Assembly: GCA_947166015.1 (NCBI GenBank)
Contig: CAMVCQ010000001.1
Coordinates: forward strand, 1-64,000
Length of the DNA stretch: 64,000 nt
DNA from: an uncultured Lachnospiraceae bacterium
GTDB taxonomy: Bacteria > Bacillota > Clostridia > Lachnospirales > Lachnospiraceae
Direction of reading: 5' to 3'
The position numbers and the translations under genes were made by a program. Shown here piece after piece: positions 1-9,258 of this stretch. The notes under the pieces were generated by a model. It saw only the letters and a program-made list of their open reading frames with translations, was not told where the DNA came from and searched no databases. The stretch's first letter is position 1, and each line of letters begins with the position of its first letter.

Positions 1-2135
1 CCATAGATGGTCCTGAGCATGAAATCATACTCCCTCGGAACCGGGAACATATGTCCCTCAAAAGGAAGGTAGATCGGATCTCCGAAAAACGAAATCGGGA
101 ACACTTCCTTAAAGAATGGATAATAGCTGCAAAGATTAACCATAAATTTAGTCTTTTTTGTGTGCTTCCATTTCGTCATATTTTTGATAGCGAGATTCTC
201 AACCCACTTATTGCTGACAAACGGAAGCGCGAGAAGGAATACCTTTCTCTTCCATCCTTTAAGTACCATAGAGTATCCTGTTTTCATAAACAGCGCTCTA
301 CGGCAGTATTTAACGACTCTGTCAGCCTTGTATTGCTTTTTCGTAAACCTTTCCTTCCAGTACTCGAGCGGAAAAATGTCCACATACGGTCCGCAGCATT
401 CAGACAGGTTTTCAACCTTTTTCTGGATATAATTCGTCTTTCTTGTAAGCTGCATTTTGGCACCGAGTACCCAATGCTTCGGATTATTTTCGAGCGAGTC
501 AAAGTGAAGCTCAGGCGGGATCAGCCCCTGTCTGTCAAGCTCCACAAGCTTGTTGTAATCATCTCTCGGCATCATGATATCCACATCATCATCCCATGGG
601 ATAAATCCGTGGTGCCTTGCCGCACCCATAAGTGTACCCTCTGCCAGATAGAATGTAAGTCCGTGCTCATCAAGGAATTTCTGCGTAAGGAGAAGCGTCT
701 CCAAAGTAAGCTCCTGAAGCCCGCTCACAAACTTCTGACGGTCTCTGATCTTTTCAAAAAACGGATCGTCGATGATATCATTTTTTGATATATCTTTTCC
801 ATATCTTTCTTCGAAATTCTGTCTTGTCTTGGCCCATCTTTCAGGGTTTCTGTCATACATCTCAAGAAGTGTTCCGACCCTGACTTTATTAAATGCTCTT
901 ATATACAGATCAACAAGCTTATCCTCTGTATATGAGATAGGGTTGTTTCCGAGTCGCTCAACATTGACCGCACCCGCAAGCTCGCGGAGCTTTTCTTCTC
1001 CCGGATACTCAGGATCTTTTATATCTAGTATTCTCGTGATAAATGAAATCTGCTTGTGAAGATTTCTGATAGGATTTTTGCCCGGTGTCAGTATGCTCAT
1101 TATTTTTGAAAGCTTTTCAAGAAGCTCTCTCACATCATCTGATATCACATGCTGCTCACCGTTTTCATCCGTATAGTACCTCGGTCCATCCTCAACAGCT
1201 TTTATCTCTTCCTCAGTCATCTCCTCAACAGGCCTGTCAAACGGCGGCTTGAGAACAGTCAAAGAATTGATACCGCATTCGTGGATCAGATACTCCTCGA
1301 TAGATCTGCAAACAGGCGAGATCATCATCAAAACAGCGTGTCCATGAGCTATACCAAAGTCAGATGAAAGCTTATAGCTAAGCGCGTGTGCTGCAGTTGT
1401 TTTTGATATATTGATAGCCCTTCCCGAAAGATATGCACCTCTTTGGATAGCAGGGAAGCTTTCTATATCTCCACGCAGATAACGAAGCATGTTCTCGTAG
1501 ATGAGGTTAAGTCCCTCCATAGCGTACTCTGTACTCTCTTCAGTTGCGCCCTTTGCCCAGATTGATTCGATGCACTGGCACATAGCATCGGCAAGGGTTG
1601 ATTTTTTCTGATACTCCGGAAGGCTCACCAAAAATTTCGGCTCGAAAAGCAGATACTCCGGCACAACCTTGGAATTATTCAACGACTGTTTCACACCATC
1701 GCGATAGAAAACAATGTTTCCATTGCCGTCGCTTCCGGTACCTGCTGTAGTAGGAACCGCCAAAAATGGAACCTTTGCCGGTTTTTCCTCCTCCTTCATA
1801 TAGTCAACACCCTCGGGCAGGTCTGCATACAGCTTGATTGCTTTTGCAACATCCATTGCACTTCCGCCGCCTACTGCAACTATGATGTCAGCTTTGCTTG
1901 CCTTAAACTGCGCCACACCGTCACAAACCTCTTTGTAATCCGGGTTTGGTGAGAATCCCGAAAAATGTGTGACCTTCCAACCCAAGGCGTCGAAGTACTT
2001 AGGAAGATATGTCCTTTTGTATGTATTTCCACTTACAACAAAAACACCTTTTATATCGTGCTTTTGTCCGAGCTCCTGCAGGTCAAAAAGTATCTCTTCG
2101 GTGTTTAGCTCCATCTGATCGTATAACTGCTTCAT
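1..2135 (-). CDS. Iron-containing alcohol dehydrogenase (phosphonoacetaldehyde reductase-like) fused to LicD domain; 3' end outside window
   Basis: One open frame runs from ATG at 2133-2135, behind AAAGGA, off the left edge (711 codons visible). Residues 1 to about 420 are a group III Fe-dependent alcohol dehydrogenase: nucleotide-binding GGGS at 89-92, then AGTGSD, the metal-site stretch DAMCQCIE, and two His-containing motifs (AAHALSYK and AHGHAV). Residues from about 480 are LicD: LAEGTLMGAARHHG followed by WDDD at 514-517 and the ECCGPYVDIFPLEYW block. I checked that both halves are in the same frame with no stop between them. Placed after pepM and ppd, the reductase most likely turns phosphonoacetaldehyde into 2-hydroxyethylphosphonate. 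The LicD half would move a phospho- or phosphono-group from a CMP carrier to a glycan. The substrate is inferred from context; the family calls are firm. Confidence 0.9.
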   Translation of the reverse strand, partial: MKQLYDQMELNTEEILFDLQELGQKHDIKGVFVVSGNTYKRTYLPKYFDALGWKVTHFSGFSPNPDYKEVCDGVAQFKASKADIIVAVGGGSAMDVAKAIKLYADLPEGVDYMKEEEKPAKVPFLAVPTTAGTGSDGNGNIVFYRDGVKQSLNNSKVVPEYLLFEPKFLVSLPEYQKKSTLADAMCQCIESIWAKGATEESTEYAMEGLNLIYENMLRYLRGDIESFPAIQRGAYLSGRAINISKTTAAHALSYKLSSDFGIAHGHAVLMMISPVCRSIEEYLIHECGINSLTVLKPPFDRPVEEMTEEEIKAVEDGPRYYTDENGEQHVISDDVRELLEKLSKIMSILTPGKNPIRNLHKQISFITRILDIKDPEYPGEEKLRELAGAVNVERLGNNPISYTEDKLVDLYIRAFNKVRVGTLLEMYDRNPERWAKTRQNFEERYGKDISKNDIIDDPFFEKIRDRQKFVSGLQELTLETLLLTQKFLDEHGLTFYLAEGTLMGAARHHGFIPWDDDVDIMMPRDDYNKLVELDRQGLIPPELHFDSLENNPKHWVLGAKMQLTRKTNYIQKKVENLSECCGPYVDIFPLEYWKERFTKKQYKADRVVKYCRRALFMKTGYSMVLKGWKRKVFLLALPFVSNKWVENLAIKNMTKWKHTKKTKFMVNLCSYYPFFKEVFPISFFGDPIYLPFEGHMFPVPREYDFMLRTIY

Positions 2136-2166
2136 TAATTAAGTCCTTTCTTATTTCTTTTCACAA

Positions 2167-2198
2167 CTAAAGAAACGCCCATAAAAGCGTTTCTTTAG
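2167..2198 (-). terminator. 12-bp perfect hairpin between ppd and the ADH-LicD gene
   Basis: CTAAAGAAACGC at 2167-2178 pairs perfectly with GCGTTTCTTTAG at 2187-2198 around an 8-nt loop. It lies between the ppd stop and the next start codon. Only a weak U-rich tail follows on the minus strand, so it may be a partial terminator, an mRNA-stability or processing hairpin rather than a full stop. Confidence 0.55.
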
Positions 2199-2219
2199 AG
2201 TTATCATGTGAAATTATGA

Positions 2220-3338
2220 TTATTTAGCCAAAAACTCCATGAAGTTTTCTTTGTTCTCTCTTGCGGTAGTGGTCGGTCTTCCGAGATCGTCTCTTGCACC
2301 TATACCGCATTTAACCTCGATAAGCGAGAGTTCATTTTTGTTCTTTGCCTCTTCAAGTGCCTTGTCAAGCGCATCCAATGAATCAACACTTACAGCATTC
2401 GGATATCCGCAGCCTTTTGCAACAGCAACTAAGTCAAGCTTTCCTGCTACGGTAGGCTGTCCGCCGACAGTCTCGTGTGCACCATTATTAATTACAATAT
2501 GAACTACATTTGAAGGAGCGTTGGTTCCCATCAAAGCCAATGAACCCATATGCATAAGCATTGCTCCGTCACCGTCTATGATCCATATCTTTTTGTCCGG
2601 TTTCTGATATGCTATACCAAATGCGATCGATGAAGAATGTCCCATCGAGCCGACTGTGAGGAAATCATATCCGTGCGGCTGTGAATTTGCCTCTCTGATC
2701 TCGAACAACTCACGACTTGCTTTTCCTGTAGTTGATACTATCATATCTTCACCTGTTGCGCAAGTGATATGTTTGATGATCTCTTCTCTTGAAATATCGT
2801 ATTCGTTTGAGTATTTTACCTTGCCGTCAAATGTGAGAGCTTCTTTTCTGACTACAAATGCAACCTGTCTGCCCTCTTTGAGAACGCCCTCAAATTCCTG
2901 CCATTTAGCTTTCAGATCATCAACCGTGGTATCTTTTCCGATGATCATCACCGGCACTCCCATATCCTCCATAAGCTTTACGGTAACCTCACCCTGGTAG
3001 ATATGCTGGGGCTCGTCGTGTACTCCCGGCTCACCTCTCCAGCCGATCACAAACACGCAAGGGATCGCATACACCTTGTCATTGAGAAGTGATGCAAGCG
3101 GGTTGATGATATTTCCCTCACCACTGTTTTGCATATAAACGAGAGGAACTTTGTTTGTAGCAAGATGATATCCCGCTGCCACGCCCACGCAGTTTCCTTC
3201 GTTAGCTGCGATCACATGGTGCTTTGTATCAATCCCGTATGTGTCGATGAGATAATTGCAAAGTGCCTTAAGCTGCGAATCCGGAACACCCGTAAAAAAC
3301 TCAACTCCGAGTGTATCTATGAAATCCTGAACCTTCAT
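2220..3338 (-). CDS. ppd: Phosphonopyruvate decarboxylase
   Basis: This 372-residue thiamine-diphosphate enzyme decarboxylates phosphonopyruvate to phosphonoacetaldehyde, the step that pulls the unfavourable PEP mutase reaction forward. The N-terminus shows the family's FFTGVPDSQLKALCNYL. The ThDP-activating glutamate lies in AANEGN (E47), and the cofactor motif runs from GDG at 256-258 to NN at 284-285. Length is normal for the family, which also includes sulfopyruvate decarboxylase. The adjacent PEP mutase gene decides for phosphonopyruvate. It follows pepM by 95 bp and precedes the reductase-LicD gene by 84 bp, so the three genes form one unit. No phosphonoacetaldehyde hydrolase or AEP aminotransferase is seen nearby. 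Confidence 0.92.
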   Translation of the reverse strand: MKVQDFIDTLGVEFFTGVPDSQLKALCNYLIDTYGIDTKHHVIAANEGNCVGVAAGYHLATNKVPLVYMQNSGEGNIINPLASLLNDKVYAIPCVFVIGWRGEPGVHDEPQHIYQGEVTVKLMEDMGVPVMIIGKDTTVDDLKAKWQEFEGVLKEGRQVAFVVRKEALTFDGKVKYSNEYDISREEIIKHITCATGEDMIVSTTGKASRELFEIREANSQPHGYDFLTVGSMGHSSSIAFGIAYQKPDKKIWIIDGDGAMLMHMGSLALMGTNAPSNVVHIVINNGAHETVGGQPTVAGKLDLVAVAKGCGYPNAVSVDSLDALDKALEEAKNKNELSLIEVKCGIGARDDLGRPTTTARENKENFMEFLAK

Positions 3339-3393
3339 TTTTATTTATCCTCCAATTGTTTTTATTCTATAAAAAAATGTACCGATACGCGAC

Positions 3394-3427
3394 TTAAGGA
3401 TACACCGGATCACCGGCATATCCTTAA
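3394..3427 (-). repeat. Hairpin element between pepM and ppd (copy 1 of a related pair)
   Basis: TTAAGGATA at 3394-3402 pairs with TATCCTTAA at 3419-3427, enclosing an inner CCGG/CCGG stem. The core GGATACACC...GG-ATATCC recurs at 15293-15324 in front of the glycan operon. On the minus strand a T7 run comes 17 nt after the stem, so it is not a canonical terminator. Confidence 0.5.
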
Positions 3428-3433
3428 AAATGA

Positions 3434-5452
3434 TCATTCTTCAGGGATAAGAGTGATGATGTCTTTGATCGACATACAGATATCATCACATTCCTTCGCT
3501 CTGTGATTCTCAAGAATAAGCTTAGCAGCGTTCTGCATTGCCGGGAAGCCTGTTCTTGTAAGCTGGTTAGCATAGATAAGAACATTTGCTCCAGCCTCTT
3601 TGAATTCCTCTTCGTAAACTGTATTAAATGAAGTCGGAACCAAAACGATAGGTGTTGTCTTATTTTTCTCTCTAAAGAGTTTGATAAACTCAAATATCTC
3701 AGAAGGATCTTTTTTCCTACTGTGGATCATGATCGCATCTGCTCCGGCATCTGCAAACGCAAACGCTCTCGTGATAGCATCATCCATTCCGCGCTCAAGT
3801 ATGAGACTCTCGATACGGGCACAGATCATAAAGTCTTTTGTTCTCTGAGCCGCTTTTCCGGCTTTGATCTTCGCTGAGAAATTCTCAATGGAATCCTGAG
3901 TCTGCTCAACCTCTGTTCCGAAAAGAGAATTTTTCTTGAGTCCGGTCTTGTCCTCGATGATGACCATCGATACACCCATTCTCTCAAGAGATCTAACCGT
4001 ATATACAAAGTGCTCTGTAAGTCCGCCTGTGTCTCCGTCGAAGATGATCGGCTTTGTCGTAACCTCTGTGATATCCTCGATAGTTCTAAAACGGCTGGTC
4101 ATATCGACAAGCTCGATATCCGGTTTACCTTTTGCTGTAGAATCGCAAAGTGATGAGATCCACATAGCATCGAACTGGTATGTTTTTCCATCCTGAACAA
4201 CCTTTGTGTTCTCACAGATAAGTCCGGTGATACCTGAGTGAGCCTCAAGTGCAGTGATGCAACCTTTCATATCTATAAGTTTTTTGAGACGACCTCTTCT
4301 GTGATCCGGCATTCCGAGTGTTGCTCTGGAACGCTTCTCGAGATCCTCGTATTTTTCTTCTTTTGAGTACGGATACTCCACAAGCTGTCCGCCGTAGCTT
4401 GCCAACACCTCACAAACCTCGTCACGGATAGGCTTCTGGAAGCCCTCTTTCCAATCATCGCCGTGTACAACATAGTCAGGCTTAAGCTCTTCGAGTACCG
4501 CTTTGTAACTCAAGTCTTTTTGCTCTACGACCTTTGCAACACCCGCAATGTTCTCAAAAAGTGTTTTTCTCTCCTCGTACGGCAAAAGAGGATATCTTTT
4601 GTAGCTTGCAACAGCCTCATCGGAAAGAATACCCACTGTAAGCTTTCCAAGCTTTTCTGCTTTACGGATAATGGCGATATGTCCGCTGTGGATCATATCT
4701 GTTGAAAAACACATATAAACCGTCTTATCCGATCCATTGGTTACTTCATTCAGTTTTTCTTTGATCATTTCCAAATCCTCCGGTGTGTCAATTTCAGCAC
4801 ATAGTCTGTCTTTTACATCATATGCATAAATGCGGCACTTGTCGGTAACCACATTGAGCGCATTCTCAGCGTAAACATTTTTGTTGTCTTCATCACAGAA
4901 TTTCTCGATGGAGTCAAGCCATACATTCCAGTCTTCTTTGTTCAGCTTGTAGAGCGCCTGACACTCATTCACATCGTCGAAAAACTCGATCCCGACCTTC
5001 TGAACAAATCCGTCTTTGATGACAGCCTTGAAATCTTTTTCAGGGATCGGTGCTGTGGAACTGACCTTCATACAGCTTTTGTCGCAGGCCAAAAGGTCTT
5101 TCAACACGCTTTCCTCAAACACCAGATCTCCGTGCATCAGAACGATATCCTGATCGCGCAGTGCATCTTTTGCACAGTATATAGAATAGATGTAGTTTGT
5201 CTTGTCATATACGGGGTTATTGATAAACTCTATATTCAACGACAATCCAAGTGAATCACAATAATCAATAAGTACCTTGTCAAAATATCCGGTGGTCATC
5301 ACCACCTCTTTTACTCCCGACGCCTCAAGCAGCTTCAACTGTCTGCTGAGGATCGTTTCTTTCCCCGCGATCTCGGTCATACACTTTGGATGCTCGCTTG
5401 TGAGCGCTCCCATACGGTGTCCGAGCCCGGAGTTGAGAATCAATGCCTTCAT
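3434..5452 (-). CDS. pepM: Three-domain phosphoenolpyruvate mutase with two nucleotidylyltransferase domains
   Basis: The chosen start is ATG at 5450-5452 behind AAAGGAG (672 residues); an upstream in-frame start at 5500 has no such site. Residues 1 to about 235 are a LicC/PntC-type nucleotidylyltransferase (ILNSGLGHRMG, K23, MHGD). Residues about 243-385 resemble the cytidylyltransferase domain usually fused to PEP mutase (HSGH at 255-258, VVHGDDW). Residues from about 392 are PEP mutase, with FDGDTGG and the signature EDK at 500-502 plus NS at 508-509. The mutase makes the carbon-phosphorus bond by converting PEP to phosphonopyruvate. The first domain would activate the final phosphonate with CTP. 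The middle domain keeps HxGH but I cannot find its usual ISSTK motif, so it may be degenerate. It has its own promoter at 5491-5519. Confidence 0.93.
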   Translation of the reverse strand: MKALILNSGLGHRMGALTSEHPKCMTEIAGKETILSRQLKLLEASGVKEVVMTTGYFDKVLIDYCDSLGLSLNIEFINNPVYDKTNYIYSIYCAKDALRDQDIVLMHGDLVFEESVLKDLLACDKSCMKVSSTAPIPEKDFKAVIKDGFVQKVGIEFFDDVNECQALYKLNKEDWNVWLDSIEKFCDEDNKNVYAENALNVVTDKCRIYAYDVKDRLCAEIDTPEDLEMIKEKLNEVTNGSDKTVYMCFSTDMIHSGHIAIIRKAEKLGKLTVGILSDEAVASYKRYPLLPYEERKTLFENIAGVAKVVEQKDLSYKAVLEELKPDYVVHGDDWKEGFQKPIRDEVCEVLASYGGQLVEYPYSKEEKYEDLEKRSRATLGMPDHRRGRLKKLIDMKGCITALEAHSGITGLICENTKVVQDGKTYQFDAMWISSLCDSTAKGKPDIELVDMTSRFRTIEDITEVTTKPIIFDGDTGGLTEHFVYTVRSLERMGVSMVIIEDKTGLKKNSLFGTEVEQTQDSIENFSAKIKAGKAAQRTKDFMICARIESLILERGMDDAITRAFAFADAGADAIMIHSRKKDPSEIFEFIKLFREKNKTTPIVLVPTSFNTVYEEEFKEAGANVLIYANQLTRTGFPAMQNAAKLILENHRAKECDDICMSIKDIITLIPEE

Positions 5453-5490
5453 CAACCGGCTCCTTTCATTATTCACAACGCAACATTTTG

Positions 5491-5519
5491 ATATTATCAT
5501 TTTTCGGAGGTTTTGTCAA
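5491..5519 (-). promoter_or_regulatory. Promoter of pepM-ppd-ADH/LicD
   Basis: On the minus strand TTGACA (5514-5519) is followed after 17 nt by TAATAT (5491-5496). It lies downstream of the nucleotidase gene and 39 nt before the pepM start, which gives the phosphonate genes their own transcription start. Confidence 0.7.
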
Positions 5520-5555
5520 CTATATCCGTATTTTTCCCCGCTCAGAATGATATCA

Positions 5556-8500
5556 TCATTTCTTTTTCTTTTTGCCCTTCTTCACTTTTCCAAGAAGTGT
5601 CTTTTTGCCGTATCCGGTTTTGTTCTGCAGGTAGGCGATGACTTTTTTGCCTTTTTTCGGCTCTTTTATCTTGAAGGTGTGATAATACCAGGTGGTATCA
5701 CCCTTCACTTTTTTCTTGATCTTTTTCGACTTATAGCGTTTTTTCCCAACTCTGAGTATGCCCTTTGCTTTTTCGGTTGTTTTTATCATGACCTTTTTCG
5801 TATCTGTATCAACCTTGTCAGTCACAAATATCGGCGCATCGGGCTTAGCAAGAGTTACTTTTATATAATTGTATGATTTGATCGTACCGTCCTGTTTTCT
5901 GATCAGAATACCTATTTTTGCACCGACTTTTTTCGGTTCTTCCAGCTTGTATTTGAACTCTCCGTTTTCGTCATAAGTGATAGAGTAATGCTTACTTCCC
6001 ATGATCAGGCTCACTATATCAGTTGGAGATGCTGTGATATATCCTGATATAGTTGTGTCTTTATTATTCATTTCATCGATATCGGCTTTTGAAACGGATT
6101 TTTTCTTGAGTCCTTCGAAGCTGTTTATCGCTTTTGCAAATGCTTTTTTACTCGTTCTTTTTTTGCCGTTTATATCAACATCACTTGCATTTACTTTGAC
6201 TTTTATTCCTGCAGAAACAGCCTTTGTATCTATCAAAAATTTTCCGTCCGAGCCTGCAGTACCTGCATAAGTAGTACCGTCTATCTCCGTTTTTATATTG
6301 TAGGACTCAGCCTTTGGAGAAGGTACATATCCATAAACCTTACCTTCCTGAGCAACTACTGTTTCGATCACCGGCTGGTTCGGTGCAACATCCTCAACCT
6401 TGTACTTTTCCGAAAGACTTGACCTGCCGATCCAGTCATACGATAGAACTGTTATTTTTTGATCCGCATATATTTTCGGCACAGACAGCTTGAATTCTTT
6501 TGTGTTACTGTCATAGCTATAGTCTGTTTCAACTATTTTTTTTGTTTTATTTTTTTTGTATATCTTTGAATTTTTATACTTGGATTTTTGTCCTTTCGGT
6601 ATATATACTTTTTTAGATCGTATCGCTACAACCTTGCAATATCCGGAGTCGTTTAGCATTCCGGTTACCGCTGATTTTTTGTTTGTGATCTCGTCTATTA
6701 TCGGTTTATTGGCACCGCCTCTTTCGACCTTCACGGCAACTTTTTCGCTGGTTCTTTCTTTTGCATCTATCTGCCAAACATAGATTTTTTTGCCGGCAAG
6801 AAGTCCCTCAACAGGACACACATATGTCCCATCTCCGGCAGCTGTAGTTTCATATACACCTGTTGAGGTTTGAACATATACCTTTGCATTTGCAGATGCG
6901 GAACCCTTCACCTCTGTGTAGGAATTTTTAACCTTACTTACCTTTGGTGTATTGGCTACATTCGGATCGATATTTCCTATCCTGATATGCTTGATGGTTA
7001 TGTTTCCTTTTCTGTCTTTGGCCATCACGGAATACTCACCATTATCTCGAACGGTGAATTTTTGATTGTATACTGCGGATGCAGATCCCCAACCCGAGTC
7101 ATACTCTGTCAGATTGCCTTTTGCATATACAACTGATGAAACACCTGATATATCCGAAGTCTGCACGGATACCTCTATCGGATCTCCGCTTTTTGCAGTT
7201 TCAAGTGCTGATATGACAAGCATCGGTCCCGCAGTATCCTGCGGTTCATCTCCCAGTTTTATCTGATAATAATCATATCCGTTTTCGGATGCCACGGTAT
7301 CGACATACCATTCTTTTGCGCTGACAAACTCGGACGCTGCCGACGATGTTTTGACTATATAATTCGCACCTTCAGGAAACTCTACTCTCCAGTTGTCATC
7401 TGCTTTTATTGACAGAGTTCCGAACGACTCCTGCTCTTTTACATAGTCTTTTATGATCTCTGCCATCTGTTTTGTTTTTTTCACTATGAGCTGGTTTTTT
7501 ACAGCCTCACCGATCATCGGCCAATGAGTAGTTGTCATGTTTCTCGTGACCCATACAAGCTTATCGGTGTCTTTTATTTCTTTACCATCGCGCGTCAGAC
7601 TTTTGATACGATGCGAATCAGAGTTTATAAGCTTTCCGGCTTTATTGTAACGAGGCTCTCCGGAAACATCTATGACGTATTCTACTCCGTCAAAAATGCT
7701 CAGTCCTTCCCATTTTTCCCATTCAGGAGAAAGTATCGGACTCATCCCCGCAGCATACTGTTCGTTCAGTTTCGGATCGACATAAATCGAATCAGTATCC
7801 TCGTCCGGAGACATATAGGCACTCGCCTGCCACTCGAGAGCTTCTTTGAGCTGTGCTCCCGTGATATAATAGAACTTAGCCCATTCCTGAGCATACATTT
7901 GTACATTTAACAGGTCTTTAAGCTTTATCTCTCCCGATGACTTTATGTAGTTGTCAGGCGCATCTCCACCTGCCTGATAGTATGTTGTGGATGCAATGAT
8001 AGGGCACCCTGCGTACTCAGGTGCATTGTCTTTGATCACCTTTTGTGCGTGAGCTATTTTTGCATCGTTTGTGATCTGAACCAATGCATTGTCCTCAAGC
8101 ATTCCGAAATAATTATTGTGTGAGTTTTCACAAGCTGCCTCGCTGTTTTCAAAAAGCTCTTTGAAAGCCTCATCATAAACTGTATTCTTTTTGATTATCG
8201 CGCTGTCTTCGGGATCGTTTTCGGTTATTTTTCTGACAGCGGTATCTTTTTTTATCAGCTTTGGTTTTCCGTTTGTAAAAGAAAACTTAAGGTCGGTGAT
8301 ACCGACTGCCTGTCCATGATCCTCCTCCTGAACAACTATTTTTCCGTTTATTTTTCCGGAAGATGCAACACCTGACATTTTTTTGATAGACTTGGTGTAC
8401 TCTTCATCCTTTACTGGATAGTTTTTGTGGGTGTGTCCTGCACATATCACATTGACGCCATCGATTTCCGTGAGCTGATAAGCGACATTTTCTCCCATTT

Positions 8501-9257
8501 CCTCGTACTCTTCCGGGCCTATTCCGGAGTGCGCAAGTACTACTACAATGTTTGCTCCCTCTTCCTTGAGAAGCTCAACCTGCTCTTCAACAGCTTCGAC
8601 AACATCGGTCACCTCGAGCACATCCTTCCAAGGAGTGTATGTCGATAAGCCCGGCTCAACTGCACCTGTGATCCCGATCTTTATCGTACACTCTTTTCCT
8701 TTTGTTGTTTTAACTTTTTTCTTGATTATTTTTCTGGGTGACCAGGGGAATTTTTTTGTTTTTGCATCCCTTACATTACACAGTACAGTGTTTGGTGACA
8801 GGCCTGAAGCCTTTAGAATCTTTTTCTCATAAGAATACCCATAATCAAAATCATGATTTCCGGGCGTGATAGCATCGTATCCCATATATTTCATCAGCTT
8901 GTACATATACTGTTCATCTGAAGATATGGGCACTCTTTTTTCTTTTATTGCTTTTGCTCCCATTCCGAATATCGTGTCTCCGACATCGACAAGGAGTGAG
9001 TTTCCGTTTTTAAGTGTTTTTTTGCTGTCCTTGATAACCTGCGATATCTGCGCAAGCGATCCGTTTTTATGTAACGAAGCTGTATCATAGCTAAACGTAG
9101 TACTCTGTCCGTGCAGATCAGAAGTCGAAAAAATCCGAAGGTTTGCCGTGCCTTCGTATGTTGATTTTGCTTTTGAGACTGTTGAAAACTCGCTTGCCGG
9201 GAGAATTGAAAAAAACATAGCTGTTGCAAGTATGACTCCCATTACTCTTTTTTTCAT
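5556..9257 (-). CDS. Secreted 5'-nucleotidase/metallophosphatase with Ig-like repeats and lysine-rich tail
   Basis: About 1233 residues. The ATG at 9255-9257 with AGGAAG about 10 nt upstream fits better than a GTG four codons earlier, which abuts the site. A signal peptide covers the first 30 or so residues. The metallophosphatase domain shows SDLHG (46-50), GDT (93-95), GNHD (133-136) and later AHSG and GHTH. A 5'-nucleotidase C-terminal domain follows to about residue 620. The rest is repeated beta-sandwich segments of bacterial Ig type (GSASANAKVYV and similar), ending in KKGKKKKK. No LPXTG motif is seen; the basic tail may bind an anionic wall polymer. It begins 1 bp after the upstream licD gene. 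Its substrate (nucleotides, or a phosphorylated glycan precursor) is not known. Confidence 0.85.
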   Translation of the reverse strand: MKKRVMGVILATAMFFSILPASEFSTVSKAKSTYEGTANLRIFSTSDLHGQSTTFSYDTASLHKNGSLAQISQVIKDSKKTLKNGNSLLVDVGDTIFGMGAKAIKEKRVPISSDEQYMYKLMKYMGYDAITPGNHDFDYGYSYEKKILKASGLSPNTVLCNVRDAKTKKFPWSPRKIIKKKVKTTKGKECTIKIGITGAVEPGLSTYTPWKDVLEVTDVVEAVEEQVELLKEEGANIVVVLAHSGIGPEEYEEMGENVAYQLTEIDGVNVICAGHTHKNYPVKDEEYTKSIKKMSGVASSGKINGKIVVQEEDHGQAVGITDLKFSFTNGKPKLIKKDTAVRKITENDPEDSAIIKKNTVYDEAFKELFENSEAACENSHNNYFGMLEDNALVQITNDAKIAHAQKVIKDNAPEYAGCPIIASTTYYQAGGDAPDNYIKSSGEIKLKDLLNVQMYAQEWAKFYYITGAQLKEALEWQASAYMSPDEDTDSIYVDPKLNEQYAAGMSPILSPEWEKWEGLSIFDGVEYVIDVSGEPRYNKAGKLINSDSHRIKSLTRDGKEIKDTDKLVWVTRNMTTTHWPMIGEAVKNQLIVKKTKQMAEIIKDYVKEQESFGTLSIKADDNWRVEFPEGANYIVKTSSAASEFVSAKEWYVDTVASENGYDYYQIKLGDEPQDTAGPMLVISALETAKSGDPIEVSVQTSDISGVSSVVYAKGNLTEYDSGWGSASAVYNQKFTVRDNGEYSVMAKDRKGNITIKHIRIGNIDPNVANTPKVSKVKNSYTEVKGSASANAKVYVQTSTGVYETTAAGDGTYVCPVEGLLAGKKIYVWQIDAKERTSEKVAVKVERGGANKPIIDEITNKKSAVTGMLNDSGYCKVVAIRSKKVYIPKGQKSKYKNSKIYKKNKTKKIVETDYSYDSNTKEFKLSVPKIYADQKITVLSYDWIGRSSLSEKYKVEDVAPNQPVIETVVAQEGKVYGYVPSPKAESYNIKTEIDGTTYAGTAGSDGKFLIDTKAVSAGIKVKVNASDVDINGKKRTSKKAFAKAINSFEGLKKKSVSKADIDEMNNKDTTISGYITASPTDIVSLIMGSKHYSITYDENGEFKYKLEEPKKVGAKIGILIRKQDGTIKSYNYIKVTLAKPDAPIFVTDKVDTDTKKVMIKTTEKAKGILRVGKKRYKSKKIKKKVKGDTTWYYHTFKIKEPKKGKKVIAYLQNKTGYGKKTLLGKVKKGKKKKK

Positions 9258-9258
9258 C

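Noticed and set aside
5277..5876. 199-codon open frame on the plus strand opposite pepM and the nucleotidase gene
   Set aside because: It crosses the real pepM promoter and two well-supported genes on the other strand, and its sequence is typical of antisense translation.
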